Shown: positions 24,091-33,311 of the stretch, in pieces
Numbering within the stretch: the first letter of the stretch is position 1
How the letters are laid out: every line of letters starts with the position of its first letter
Assembly: GCF_900108365.1 (NCBI RefSeq)
Contig: NZ_FNWQ01000001.1
Location: forward strand, 868,001 to 932,000
Source: Chryseobacterium culicis
GTDB taxonomy: Bacteria; Bacteroidota; Bacteroidia; Flavobacteriales; Weeksellaceae
Reading direction: 5' to 3'
DNA: 64,000 nt
Made by a program: the position numbers and the translations under genes
Notes under the pieces: generated by a model
The model's database searches: none
Seen by the model: only the letters and a program-made list of their open reading frames with translations
What the model was told of the DNA's origin: nothing

Positions 24091-25932
24091 TTACTGATTA
24101 TCAGCCGGATTATTTTCCTGCTCTTTTCTGATCTGTTCACTCATCTCTTCCAATACCGGTTTGATCGTGTTTTCCGGGAGGTCACTGATGCGGATATACA
24201 TTAATCCGTCAATGGCATCATTGAAGTTGGGATCTACGTTGAAAGCAATTACTTTTGCATTTTGCTTAATGTATTTTTTGATTAGAACAGGAAGCCTCAG
24301 CTCGGGTTCCAGATCATCAATAATCTTATCGAGTTTGTTAAGATCAGATTCCATTTCTTCAAAGAAAATATTCTTATCCCTGTCGCGAAGCTTAACTTTG
24401 TATTCGTTTCTAGGAGTGATATATTGAGCTACGGCGGAATCAAAATAATTGGAACGCATGAATTCGATCATCAGCGATTTTGAGAACTCAGAGAATTTGT
24501 TGGAAATACTCACGCCTCCCATAAGGAATTTATGGTCAGGATTTCTAAGGCATACATGCACAATTCCTCTCCATAAAAGGAAAAGAGGAAGGGGTTTCTG
24601 CTGATATTCCTGGCAGATGTAGGCACGCCCCATTTCAATCACCTTTTTAAAGAAAGGGTGGATGTCCTGCTCAAACTCAAATAAAGAGCTGGTATAGAAT
24701 CCTTTGATACCATATTTCTTCATGACCTCTCTGCCCAATGCCATTCTGTAGGCACCAGCCAGCTTTTTCTCACCGTTATCCCAAAGGAAAAGATGATGGT
24801 AATGCTTGTCATACTCATCAAGGTCAAACGGAAGATTGCTTCCTTCACCTACTGCACGGAAGGTAAGCTCTCTCTGACGTCCGATTTCCCTCATAATAGA
24901 AGGGATTTCCTCGTAAGTAGTAAAGTAAATCTCATAATTTCCGTTGCTGAACAGCATTTTATCAGTTCCTCTCAGTTTATCAACATCTTTTATGATGTCT
25001 TCCACAGGAGTTTCGTCAATAATATTCTGAACAATATTTTCTTCCTTGAGTAGAGGAAATTTTACAGATAAATTCTGAAGATTAATACTTTGGGCAAGGG
25101 ATTTTCTCTTTTCATAGTAAGATTTCATCATATATACCTTGCGTTTCAGAAATTCTCCCAATTCCTCAATGGTTTCCATGTCATCCATGGCCTTTACAGT
25201 GATAGGACGCCCTATCCTGATTCTGATCGGCTTTTCTCTGTCATTCATCATTTCTGCGGGAAGCATCAATGTCTGTAAATTCGGATGAAGTTTAGCCACC
25301 TGGTAAAAAAGTCGGCTGTTCTTTGCATGGAAATACATAGGAACTACCGGCACTTTAGCCATTCTGATCAGCTTAAGTGCCGTTTTTTCCCATTCTTTAT
25401 CTAGAATTTCTCCGTACGGATTGTTTTTGTTAGAAACTTCTCCTGCTGGGAAAATACCTACACAGCCTCCGTTTTGCAGATGCTTGAGCGTTTCGCGCAT
25501 TCCCGAAGAGCTGCTGTAAGCTTCTTTTCTGTTTTCAAAAGGATTTACAGAAATTACGTACGGTTCCATAGGCTTGATTTTTTCCAAAAGGAAATTCCCC
25601 ATCACCTTGAAATCCGGACGTACTTCTGACAAGATCTTGCACATCAGAATTCCGTCAATAGCACCCAGCGGGTGATTGGAAACCAAAATAAACGGCCCCG
25701 TTTTCGGAATCTTTGCCAGATCCTCTTCAAAAGCTACATAGCTTAGGTTTCTTTCTCTCACAAATGAGTCGAAAAAGTCTTTGCCTTCCTTGTCTTTTAG
25801 CTTATCGTATAATTTATTTACTTCGTTTATTTTAGCAATGCTCATCACAGCAGATGCTACCGGGTTCTTGAGAAACCCAATTTTATTTAAGCCGGAAGCT
25901 TTGATCAGATCGTTTTTCGAAATTAAACTCAT
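24091..25932 (-). CDS. Two-domain acyltransferase (PlsC-like + GNAT-like), candidate OlsF
   Basis: A 613-residue protein. The N-terminal half (near 60-290) is a lysophospholipid-acyltransferase domain with the family motif SNHPLGAIDG and the FPAGEVSN substrate motif. The C-terminal half (near 310-520) is an acyl-homoserine-lactone-synthase/OlsB-like GNAT domain (AGAYRMALGREVMKKYGIKGFYTSSLFEF). This order is that of OlsF, shown in Serratia and Flavobacterium johnsoniae to make ornithine lipids alone, first N- then O-acylating. Assignment as OlsF is inference by architecture. It lies 22 bases after aspartokinase on the same strand, a likely operon. Confidence 0.82.
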   Translation of the reverse strand: MSLISKNDLIKASGLNKIGFLKNPVASAVMSIAKINEVNKLYDKLKDKEGKDFFDSFVRERNLSYVAFEEDLAKIPKTGPFILVSNHPLGAIDGILMCKILSEVRPDFKVMGNFLLEKIKPMEPYVISVNPFENRKEAYSSSSGMRETLKHLQNGGCVGIFPAGEVSNKNNPYGEILDKEWEKTALKLIRMAKVPVVPMYFHAKNSRLFYQVAKLHPNLQTLMLPAEMMNDREKPIRIRIGRPITVKAMDDMETIEELGEFLKRKVYMMKSYYEKRKSLAQSINLQNLSVKFPLLKEENIVQNIIDETPVEDIIKDVDKLRGTDKMLFSNGNYEIYFTTYEEIPSIMREIGRQRELTFRAVGEGSNLPFDLDEYDKHYHHLFLWDNGEKKLAGAYRMALGREVMKKYGIKGFYTSSLFEFEQDIHPFFKKVIEMGRAYICQEYQQKPLPLFLLWRGIVHVCLRNPDHKFLMGGVSISNKFSEFSKSLMIEFMRSNYFDSAVAQYITPRNEYKVKLRDRDKNIFFEEMESDLNKLDKIIDDLEPELRLPVLIKKYIKQNAKVIAFNVDPNFNDAIDGLMYIRISDLPENTIKPVLEEMSEQIRKEQENNPADNQ

Positions 25933-25954
25933 GTGTGTTTAGTCGCAATTAATA

Positions 25955-27193
25955 TTATTGTGTTACCATTTGAAGCGTATTCTTGGAAATTTGTTCCAAC
26001 AATACATTTTTTTCATGGTAAAATTTATCAATATGATCCATCTTCGCATTTCTTACTGTGAATAAAGATACATTTTTAATTGCTTCGGTTTTAAAAATTT
26101 TTTGAAGCTCTTCATTGAGCTCATCAATATGATTAAACTTATCCTCAAGGCACAGTGCCAGAGAGATCGCAGAGTTCTGCATCAGAGAAACCTTGATCTT
26201 ATATTTGGATAAAAATCCGAAAATGAGGCTCATGTGGTCTTCTGCAATAAAAGAGAAGTCTCTTGTTGAGATTTTCAAAAGATCCTGATTTTCTTTTAAG
26301 ATATAAGATTCTTCCTGTTGGTTTTTGTCTGAAGCACCTACTTTAGTTCCTTCCTTAGTAGGATCTACGAAAGATTTTACATAAAAAGGAATATTTTTTT
26401 GCTGCAGCGGCTGTAAGGTTTTCGGGTGGATTACACTTGCCCCGTAGTATGCCATTTCAATAGCTTCCTCATAGGAGATATTGGAAAGAAGCGTTACATC
26501 ACTGAACTTTCTTGGATCCCCGGTCATTACGCCCGGTACATCTTTCCAGATCGTCATGGCTTCAGCATTTAAACAGTAAGCAAATATAGCAGCAGAGTAG
26601 TCAGAACCCTCTCTTCCCAGCGTCACTGTAAAATTATTGTCGTCAGAACCAATGAATCCCTGCGTTACGTAGCATATTTCAGGATTAAGATGAGAGATAA
26701 ACTCTTCCGTTCTTGCCCAGTCTACAGTACCTTCTCTGTACGAGTTATCTGTTTTTACATAATCTCTGGCATCCAGCCACTGATTGGTAAATTGGATTTC
26801 GTTCAGATATTCACTTACGATTTTTGTGGAAATCATTTCTCCGCAGCTTACCACCTGATCATACACAAAGTTGTAGTTGGGAGACTTATTTCTTCTTAAA
26901 AAAGAATCAATATCATCAAAAAAGAGATTGATCTCAGCGAAAACCGCGTGATTTTCAGGAAAAAGTCCTTCCGCAATCTCAATGTGTTTTCGTTTTATCT
27001 TTTCAATCTCAGTTTGATAGTTGTCCTTTTTGAAATAAAGTTCCACAACTTTTTCCAACTCATTGGTCGTTTTGCCCATTGCTGAAATCACCAGCAAGCA
27101 TTTGGCAAATCCCTGGCTTTTTAGAACCATAGACACGTTTTTCACACTGTCGGCATCTTTTACTGATGCTCCACCAAACTTGAAAATTTTCAT
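25955..27193 (-). CDS. Aspartate kinase
   Basis: A 412-residue aspartokinase that phosphorylates aspartate at the entry to lysine, threonine and methionine synthesis. The start is placed at 27193, giving MKIFKFGGASV with the catalytic KFGGAS motif; the frame opens further upstream without family similarity. The kinase part includes GREGSDYSAAIFA and the C-terminal region (near 290-405) corresponds to ACT regulatory domains (KIKVSLMQNSAISLALCLED). It is monofunctional, without a fused homoserine dehydrogenase, so its feedback amino acid cannot be read directly. Confidence 0.93.
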   Translation of the reverse strand: MKIFKFGGASVKDADSVKNVSMVLKSQGFAKCLLVISAMGKTTNELEKVVELYFKKDNYQTEIEKIKRKHIEIAEGLFPENHAVFAEINLFFDDIDSFLRRNKSPNYNFVYDQVVSCGEMISTKIVSEYLNEIQFTNQWLDARDYVKTDNSYREGTVDWARTEEFISHLNPEICYVTQGFIGSDDNNFTVTLGREGSDYSAAIFAYCLNAEAMTIWKDVPGVMTGDPRKFSDVTLLSNISYEEAIEMAYYGASVIHPKTLQPLQQKNIPFYVKSFVDPTKEGTKVGASDKNQQEESYILKENQDLLKISTRDFSFIAEDHMSLIFGFLSKYKIKVSLMQNSAISLALCLEDKFNHIDELNEELQKIFKTEAIKNVSLFTVRNAKMDHIDKFYHEKNVLLEQISKNTLQMVTQ

Positions 27194-27250
27194 TAAATTG
27201 TTAAAAATAAAATTGTTAGATAAAAAATTACATGAGTTTTTTACGGACGT

Positions 27251-27258
27251 CAAAATTA
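27251..27258 (-). promoter_or_regulatory. -7 promoter box for aspartokinase
   Basis: The minus strand reads TAATTTTG (TAnnTTTG), about 58 bases before the start codon. The remaining 325-base divergent gap holds the palindrome at 27393 and no other clear element. Confidence 0.45.
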
Positions 27259-27392
27259 TAAATTTACAACGAGATATGAAATAGCCTAGCGCAGAGATAG
27301 AATTAAGATTTCCTTAAAATCAACAAATCATGAAATAATCTGAATTTTTCATGAGCAGGAACCGGCAAATTCGGGGACGTAATTTTCAATAA

Positions 27393-27406
27393 TAACATTG
27401 TGTTAT
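27393..27406. promoter_or_regulatory. Second copy of palindromic motif TAACATTGTGTTAT
   Basis: Identical in 14 bases to 4105-4118; with the neighbouring base the arms extend to ATAACA / TGTTAT around TTG. It lies between divergent aspartokinase and fbp, about 112 bases before fbp. Confidence 0.35.
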
Positions 27407-27517
27407 CTTATTTTGTGATTGTATTGTATTGAAATACAGTGTGTAATCTCTTTTTTAATTAAATTTTCTTAATGAGATAAATTTTCCGAAATTTGGGCAA
27501 AACGTAAAAAGAAAAAT

Positions 27518-28534
27518 ATGTCAAATCAACCATTACAGACTTTAGGAGAATTTCTTATAGATAAACAGGACGATTTTCAGTATTCTACAGGGGAATTCTC
27601 TCGTCTTCTAAGTGCAATAAGATTGGCTTCGAAAGTGGTAAACAGAGAAGTAAATAAAGCCGGAATTGTAGATATCACAGGAGCTGCAGGAAACCAAAAC
27701 GTTCAGGGAGAAGAACAGCAGAAACTGGATGTTATTGCTAATGAAATTTTTATTACAGCTTTGTCTCAAAGAGAGGTTGTTTGCGGTATTGCTTCTGAGG
27801 AAAATGATGATTTCATTGATATCAAATGTGGCGAAAACGGCCACTTAAGCAAATATGTAGTACTGATCGATCCTCTGGACGGTTCTTCCAATATTGACGT
27901 AAATGTTTCCGTAGGAACTATCTTCTCCATCTACAGAAGAGTTACTGAACCCGGCACTCCGGTACAGCTGGAAGACTTTTTGCAAAAAGGAATCAATCAG
28001 ATTGCGGCAGGATATGTAATTTACGGGTCTTCTACCATGATTGTGTATACGACAGGAAACGGAGTAAACGGATTTACACTGGATCCTTCATTGGGAACGT
28101 ATTATCTATCGCATCCGAATATGACTTTCCCAAAAACAGGAAAAATTTATTCTATCAACGAAGGAAACTATATCAAATTTCCTCAGGGAGTTAAAAATTA
28201 CCTGAAATACTGCCAGATGGAAGAAGGCGACCGTCCTTACACATCAAGATATATTGGTTCTCTGGTGGCAGATTTTCACAGAAATATGCTAAAGGGAGGG
28301 ATTTACATCTATCCTTCTTATTCACAGGCTCCCAATGGTAAACTAAGACTTTTATACGAATGTAATCCAATGGCATTCCTTGCGGAACAGGCAGGTGGAA
28401 AAGCAACTGACGGATTCAGAAGAATTTTGGAAGTGGAACCTACAGAACTTCACCAGAGAATTCCGTTCTTCTGTGGAAGTATTGACATGGTGGAAAAAGC
28501 AGAAGAATTTATGCGTATCGACAGCGTGAAATAA
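27518..28534 (+). CDS. fbp: Class I fructose-1,6-bisphosphatase
   Basis: A 338-residue gluconeogenic enzyme that removes the 1-phosphate of fructose 1,6-bisphosphate. The metal-binding and catalytic signature [22 protein letters not shown] lies near residues 115-135, and the C-terminal sugar-phosphate site includes [21 protein letters not shown], the class I fingerprint. The length is normal. The stop codon overlaps the menC start by one base (TAATG), so the two are translationally coupled although their pathways are unrelated. Confidence 0.96.
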   Translation: MSNQPLQTLGEFLIDKQDDFQYSTGEFSRLLSAIRLASKVVNREVNKAGIVDITGAAGNQNVQGEEQQKLDVIANEIFITALSQREVVCGIASEENDDFIDIKCGENGHLSKYVVLIDPLDGSSNIDVNVSVGTIFSIYRRVTEPGTPVQLEDFLQKGINQIAAGYVIYGSSTMIVYTTGNGVNGFTLDPSLGTYYLSHPNMTFPKTGKIYSINEGNYIKFPQGVKNYLKYCQMEEGDRPYTSRYIGSLVADFHRNMLKGGIYIYPSYSQAPNGKLRLLYECNPMAFLAEQAGGKATDGFRRILEVEPTELHQRIPFFCGSIDMVEKAEEFMRIDSVK

Positions 28535-29538
28535 TGGAAGCGGCTTATTTACAATATTTATTACAATTTAAACGCCCGAGTGGAACATCTCGAGGCGTTT
28601 TGCTTGATAAGGAAACCTTTATTCTTACGCTTTCTGAGAACGGGAAAAAAGGGGTGGGTGAATGTGCAGTTTTCAGGGGACTGAGTTTTGATGACACACC
28701 AGATTACGAAGAAAAATTAAAATGGCTTTGCGAAAATATCAATCAGGACAAAGCTGTTTTACAGGAAGAACTGAAAGAATTTCCATCAATCTGGTTTGGA
28801 TATGAGCAGGCCATTCAGAATCTGAAATATGGCGGCAGTATTTATTTTCCGAGTGAATTTACTGAAGGAAAATCTGCCATTACCATCAACGGTCTGATAT
28901 GGATGGGTGATGCGGGATATATGGAAGAACAGATTCAGGAAAAGCTGGAAAAGGGATTTCACTGCATTAAATTAAAAATTGGAGTCGATTGGAAATCTGA
29001 GCATATCATTCTACAGAAATTAAGAGAAAAATTCTCCAGAGATCAGCTGGAGCTTCGTGTAGATGCCAACGGAGGTTTCAGCAAAGAAGAAGCGATTACT
29101 GTGCTGCAGCAGCTGGCGGACCTTCATATTCATTCTATTGAGCAGCCTGTTAAGGCCGGAAATTGGCAAGATATGGCCGAATTATGTGCCAGCACACCCA
29201 CTCCGATTGCTTTGGATGAAGAACTGATCGGAATTACAGATTCTGAAAAAAAGAAACAGCTTTTAGAAACAGTTAAGCCTCAGTATATCATCTTAAAACC
29301 TGCATTAGTGGGAGGTTTTTCTGGTTCAGATGAGTGGATTTCCCTGGCAGAAAGTCAACATATCGGCTGGTGGATTACATCCGCACTGGAAAGTAATATT
29401 GGTTTGAATGCCATTGCACAGTATACATTTACCAAAAAAAATCCAATGCCTCAAGGTTTAGGCACTGGAGCTTTATTTGTCAATAATTTTGAATCCGATC
29501 TGGAACTCAGAAATGAGCTGTTATGGTTCAAAATATAA
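28534..29538 (+). CDS. menC: o-Succinylbenzoate synthase (enolase superfamily)
   Basis: A 334-residue muconate-lactonizing-type enolase superfamily member that dehydrates SHCHC to o-succinylbenzoate in menaquinone synthesis. The catalytic Lys in CIKLKIG, metal ligands in LRVDANGG, SIEQPV and ALDEEL, and the second catalytic Lys in YIILKPALVGG are all visible, as is TSALESNIGLNAIAQ. It overlaps the fbp stop. A related enzyme, isochorismate synthase, lies at 53280, so the menaquinone genes are dispersed. Dipeptide epimerase is the alternative for this fold but fits less well. Confidence 0.88.
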   Translation: MEAAYLQYLLQFKRPSGTSRGVLLDKETFILTLSENGKKGVGECAVFRGLSFDDTPDYEEKLKWLCENINQDKAVLQEELKEFPSIWFGYEQAIQNLKYGGSIYFPSEFTEGKSAITINGLIWMGDAGYMEEQIQEKLEKGFHCIKLKIGVDWKSEHIILQKLREKFSRDQLELRVDANGGFSKEEAITVLQQLADLHIHSIEQPVKAGNWQDMAELCASTPTPIALDEELIGITDSEKKKQLLETVKPQYIILKPALVGGFSGSDEWISLAESQHIGWWITSALESNIGLNAIAQYTFTKKNPMPQGLGTGALFVNNFESDLELRNELLWFKI

Positions 29539-29552
29539 CTGCAGAAAGTTTA

Positions 29553-29720
29553 TCAGCATAATGGTGGAGGTGAGTCCGGACATGTAGTTTGTCCGCAGTA
29601 ATCTGGTGCCCAAGATCTGCAGCACATCGCAACGGGGTTCCAGCTGTTACACCCAAGAGGAGGTCTTCCTCCTTTGATGGTTTTTAAGTCTCCTCTTTTG
29701 ATTTTTTTTAGATTTTTCAT
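29553..29720 (-). CDS. Cysteine-rich double-glycine leader peptide (bacteriocin-like)
   Basis: A 55-codon gene beginning MKNLKKIKRGDLKTIKGG, a leader with the conserved Leu/Ile spacing and Gly-Gly (residues 17-18) typical of peptides trimmed by C39-type exporters. The predicted core of 37 residues has six cysteines (24, 33, 34, 42, 47, 55) and many prolines, ending PPPLC. Small GG-leader proteins of this form are annotated as bacteriocin-like in Chryseobacterium. It converges on menC with a 14-base gap. No exporter, immunity or maturation gene is beside it. No strong TAnnTTTG promoter is visible, so expression is unproven. Confidence 0.75.
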   Translation of the reverse strand: MKNLKKIKRGDLKTIKGGRPPLGCNSWNPVAMCCRSWAPDYCGQTTCPDSPPPLC

Positions 29721-30197
29721 GTTATTAATTTTATTTGATTGGTAAGTAAATGTCGAAAACTTTTTTTAATTATACAACATGTGGGGAATTATTTTTGTAA
29801 TATTTAACTTTATTGTGAAAGTTTTATGTTATGCTTGATATTCTGTTTACCAGTAAGAAAGACCTTCAGAAATAAATTTCACGGGCAGAAATGACAATGC
29901 ATTCCTGCATAAGAATTGTAGGAATAATATTGGTATTTTGGTAATGTTTATAAGGTAAAGTAGTTGTTGGGCCGGATAGTTTTTTGTTTTAAAGTTATCA
30001 ATTCAGTTAAATCACATCTTTTACGAAGATGGCTTTCTTGATATATCTTAAAATATAAGAAAACCTTTTTTTAATCTGTTCCATAATAAAAAATTGTAAT
30101 TCCCTACAGATTGAATTGGCAATCTTTATGCCATACTTGGAAATAGGGCTAATTTTAACGCAAAGTTCATTTTTTTAAGGATAATTTTAATTATTTG
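29721..30197. other. Intergenic region with no recognised feature
   Basis: These 477 A+T-rich bases lie between the GG-leader peptide gene (which starts at the left edge) and the end of the hydrolase gene. I see no convincing reading frame, RNA gene, or clear terminator. The left part should hold the peptide promoter and leader. Confidence 0.5.
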
Positions 30198-31328
30198 TTA
30201 CGAAATTATGGTGAAAACATTTTCACTGTCTTTTACTCTGGTGGTGATAAGATTTCTGTCAATTCCATGTAAGTTCTGAAAAATGTCATTTTGTACCTGT
30301 GAGCTGGAAAGATACCCCCAGTGATTTCCCACTTCATACTTAAAGCTGTTCAAAAGATCATCTTTTACAAACGTACAGTCAATTATGGACACAATATCTT
30401 TATATTGCTCAATATTACCAGGCCCGTTTTTACCGAGTCTCGGGGTCAGAATATTTTTTGTAAACTGGGAAATTCCCAAAACGGCGTCCTGCCTGTTCAG
30501 ATAAATGGAAATTCGGTTGGCTAATAATGGAAGTTTATTGTAAGAATCTTCAGAATCTTCAAATACTTTATAGCTCACATCCGCATTTAACAGTAAAACC
30601 TGGTCGATCACCCTCAGGATATTTTCTTTTTTAAGACTGTACAGCATACTTTGAAGTACTCTGTTCCCCAACGAATGAGCCATGATATGGATTCTCTGGT
30701 TGCAGGGTTTAAGATCACGGTTGGAAAAAATATCTTTTAAAAACTGAGTATAGAAGTAAAACATTCTCATCAGAGATGACCCTGAATTGATACTGGAAGC
30801 TTTATCATCAAAATAACTCAGCGGCATAATGCTTCCGGAAGCCGGCCAGCTTATAAATAAAATATGTTCTACAGGAGATGCGGGATTATCAATGAATATT
30901 TTTTTCAGATCAAGAATTGCTTTCAGTTCATCATCAAAATCATACAGATAGCCGTGGATGAATATAAGAACGTCACTTCTTTCTTTGGTGGCAGACATGT
31001 TTTTGTACAGTTCATAAAACATTCTCTGGGTTCCGCCGAGGTTATTGGCTGTAAGAGGAGATTTTTTGATTCCTTTTTCGCTCAGCAAAACGTCTAAAAC
31101 TTCTTCATAGCCTTGTTTTTCAGGTTCGGAGAAAAGGTGGTAGTTTAAGATATTCCTGTTGGTATAATCCTTCTTCTTTTTAGCCTGAGCAGTCGGTTCC
31201 TTATAATTGTCAAAATCACATTTGGCGATCCTGAAATTGGGAATCGAATATTCATCATTGGAAAAAGAGTCTTCTTTCTCACCCTTATGACGAACTATTT
31301 TCCGGTTACTTAAGATATAGACGGCCAT
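30198..31328 (-). CDS. Alpha/beta hydrolase (DUF900-like)
   Basis: A 376-residue soluble protein with an alpha/beta-hydrolase core: oxyanion-side strand VLIFIHGYLYDFDDE (near residue 120), the strand ILFISWPASGS, and the nucleophile elbow MAHSLGNRVLQS (Ser near residue 225). This set resembles DUF900 hydrolases. No signal peptide is visible. It could be an esterase or lipase; the substrate is unknown. It stands alone, divergent from glnS. Confidence 0.78.
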   Translation of the reverse strand: MAVYILSNRKIVRHKGEKEDSFSNDEYSIPNFRIAKCDFDNYKEPTAQAKKKKDYTNRNILNYHLFSEPEKQGYEEVLDVLLSEKGIKKSPLTANNLGGTQRMFYELYKNMSATKERSDVLIFIHGYLYDFDDELKAILDLKKIFIDNPASPVEHILFISWPASGSIMPLSYFDDKASSINSGSSLMRMFYFYTQFLKDIFSNRDLKPCNQRIHIMAHSLGNRVLQSMLYSLKKENILRVIDQVLLLNADVSYKVFEDSEDSYNKLPLLANRISIYLNRQDAVLGISQFTKNILTPRLGKNGPGNIEQYKDIVSIIDCTFVKDDLLNSFKYEVGNHWGYLSSSQVQNDIFQNLHGIDRNLITTRVKDSENVFTIIS

Positions 31329-31437
31329 GAATGATATTGGATTAAATGGTTTTAGCTTTTCCTAAATTACTGAAAATTCCTGAAATACAATGGATCATGC
31401 TTTTAAATTATCACTTTTACAAACGCTTATTTTTCCG

Positions 31438-31445
31438 TAACTTTG
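31438..31445 (+). promoter_or_regulatory. -7 promoter box for glnS
   Basis: TAACTTTG matches TAnnTTTG, 36 bases before the glnS ATG. Confidence 0.55.
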
Positions 31446-31481
31446 TGAAACTTTTTTTGCTAAAAAATAAAAGCTACTTTA

Positions 31482-33155
31482 ATGGAAGAAGAAAAAAAAT
31501 CACTCAATTTTATTGAGCAAATTATTGAAGATGATCTGGCAAACGGTCTGAAAAGAGAGCAGATCCGTTTCCGTTTTCCCCCTGAACCGAATGGTTACCT
31601 GCATGTAGGGCATACAAAAGCGATCTGCATCAACTTCGGTCTTGGTGAAAAATACAACGCTCCCGTAAACCTTCGTTTTGACGATACGAACCCTGAAAAA
31701 GAAGAACAGGAATTCGTAGATTCTATCATGAAAGATGTTGAATGGCTGGGTTTCAAATGGGATAAAGTTTTGTATGCATCCGATTACTTCCAGCAGCTTT
31801 ATGATTGGGCAGTACAGCTTATTAAAGAAGGAAAAGCTTATGTAGATGAGCAGCCTTCTGAAGTGATTACTGAACAAAGAAAAAATCCTGCCGAACCGGG
31901 AATTGAATCTCCGTACCGAAACCGTCCTGTTGAAGAGTCTTTAGATTTATTCGAAAGGATGAAAAACGGTGAATTTGAAAGCGGCTCAATGTCTCTTCGT
32001 GCCAAAATCGACATGGTGTCTCCTAATATGAATATGCGTGACCCTGTGATGTACAGAATTTTGAATAAGCCCCACCACAGAACAGGTACAGCCTGGAAAA
32101 TTTATCCGATGTACGACTGGGCTCATGGTGAATCCGATTATATTGAGCAAATTTCGCACTCGCTTTGTTCTCTGGAATTTGAAAATCACAGACCATTATA
32201 CAACTGGTATTTGGATCAGGTTTACGAAGAAGGAAAGGTTAAAAACAAGCAGAGAGAATTTGCAAGGATGAATGTTTCCTACATGATTACTTCCAAAAGA
32301 AAGTTACAGAGATTAGTGGCTGAAGGGGTAGTGACCGGATGGGATGATCCTAGAATGCCTACTATTTCCGGGATGAGAAGAAAAGGATTTACTCCTGCTT
32401 CCATCAGAAACTTTATAGAAAAGGTAGGGGTAGCGAAAAGAGAAAATCTTATCGAGATCCAGCTGCTGGATTTCTGTGTACGTGAAGACCTGAATAAAGT
32501 GGCGAAGCGTGTAATGGCAGTGGTAGATCCTGTGAAATTAGTGATCGAAAACTATCCTGAAGATAAAGAAGAATGGTTAGAAACTGAAAATAATCCTGAG
32601 CAGGAAAATGCCGGTACAAGAGAAGTTCCATTCTCAAGAGAATTGTATATTGAACGTGAAGACTTCAAAGAGGAAGCTAACAATAAATTTTTCAGGCTTA
32701 AGCTGGGCGGAGAAGTTCGTTTAAAATCTGCTTACATCGTCAAAGCTGAAAGAGTAGAGAAGGACGAAAATGGTGAGATCACTACCATCTACGCTACTTA
32801 CGATGAGAAAAGTAAATCCGGAAGCGGAACAGAAGAAAGTTTAAGAAAGGTAAAAGGTACTTTACACTGGGTATCTGCAAAGCATGCTATTCCTGTAGAA
32901 GTGAGAACTTATAACCACCTGTTTACCGTGGAGCAGCCTGATGCCGAAAAAGATGTTGACTTTTTAAACTTCATCAACCCTGAATCTGTAACAATTGTAA
33001 AAGGATTTGCAGAGCCAAGCCTGAAAGAGGTTGCTGTTGGAGAACCCCTACAGTTTCAGAGAATAGGTTATTTTACAAAGGATCAGGATTCTACGGACAC
33101 CCATTTTGTGTTCAACAGAACTGTGACTTTGAAAGACTCTTATAAGCCGGAGTAA
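31482..33155 (+). CDS. glnS: Glutamine--tRNA ligase
   Basis: A 557-residue class I aminoacyl-tRNA synthetase charging tRNA-Gln. The HIGH-type motif is PPEPNGYLHVGH (HVGH at 41-44), and the KMSKS-type loop is ITSKRKL near residue 268. Phe/Asp-rich binding elements FDDTNPEKEEQEFVDSI and the C-terminal beta-barrel anticodon-binding domains (near 340-550) are as in E. coli GlnRS. The presence of a full GlnRS means tRNA-Gln need not be made by transamidation. Confidence 0.96.
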   Translation: MEEEKKSLNFIEQIIEDDLANGLKREQIRFRFPPEPNGYLHVGHTKAICINFGLGEKYNAPVNLRFDDTNPEKEEQEFVDSIMKDVEWLGFKWDKVLYASDYFQQLYDWAVQLIKEGKAYVDEQPSEVITEQRKNPAEPGIESPYRNRPVEESLDLFERMKNGEFESGSMSLRAKIDMVSPNMNMRDPVMYRILNKPHHRTGTAWKIYPMYDWAHGESDYIEQISHSLCSLEFENHRPLYNWYLDQVYEEGKVKNKQREFARMNVSYMITSKRKLQRLVAEGVVTGWDDPRMPTISGMRRKGFTPASIRNFIEKVGVAKRENLIEIQLLDFCVREDLNKVAKRVMAVVDPVKLVIENYPEDKEEWLETENNPEQENAGTREVPFSRELYIEREDFKEEANNKFFRLKLGGEVRLKSAYIVKAERVEKDENGEITTIYATYDEKSKSGSGTEESLRKVKGTLHWVSAKHAIPVEVRTYNHLFTVEQPDAEKDVDFLNFINPESVTIVKGFAEPSLKEVAVGEPLQFQRIGYFTKDQDSTDTHFVFNRTVTLKDSYKPE

Positions 33156-33177
33156 AATTTATTTATAGAGATAAATG

Positions 33178-33213
33178 AAACAGGGCTTATTTTTTTAAGT
33201 CCTGTTTTTTTTA
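33178..33213 (+). terminator. Terminator of glnS
   Basis: The imperfect stem AAACAGGGCTTA / TAAGTCCTGTTT with a T-rich loop is followed by a long T-run, 23 bases after glnS. Confidence 0.75.
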
Positions 33214-33311
33214 TTGATGGTATGGAGCAAAACGTACGTAATTCACGAAGTTTTTTATGCCCGATACTCCAAAGCCGGATACAAATTATTAATTAAAAAA
33301 TGTAAAAAATT

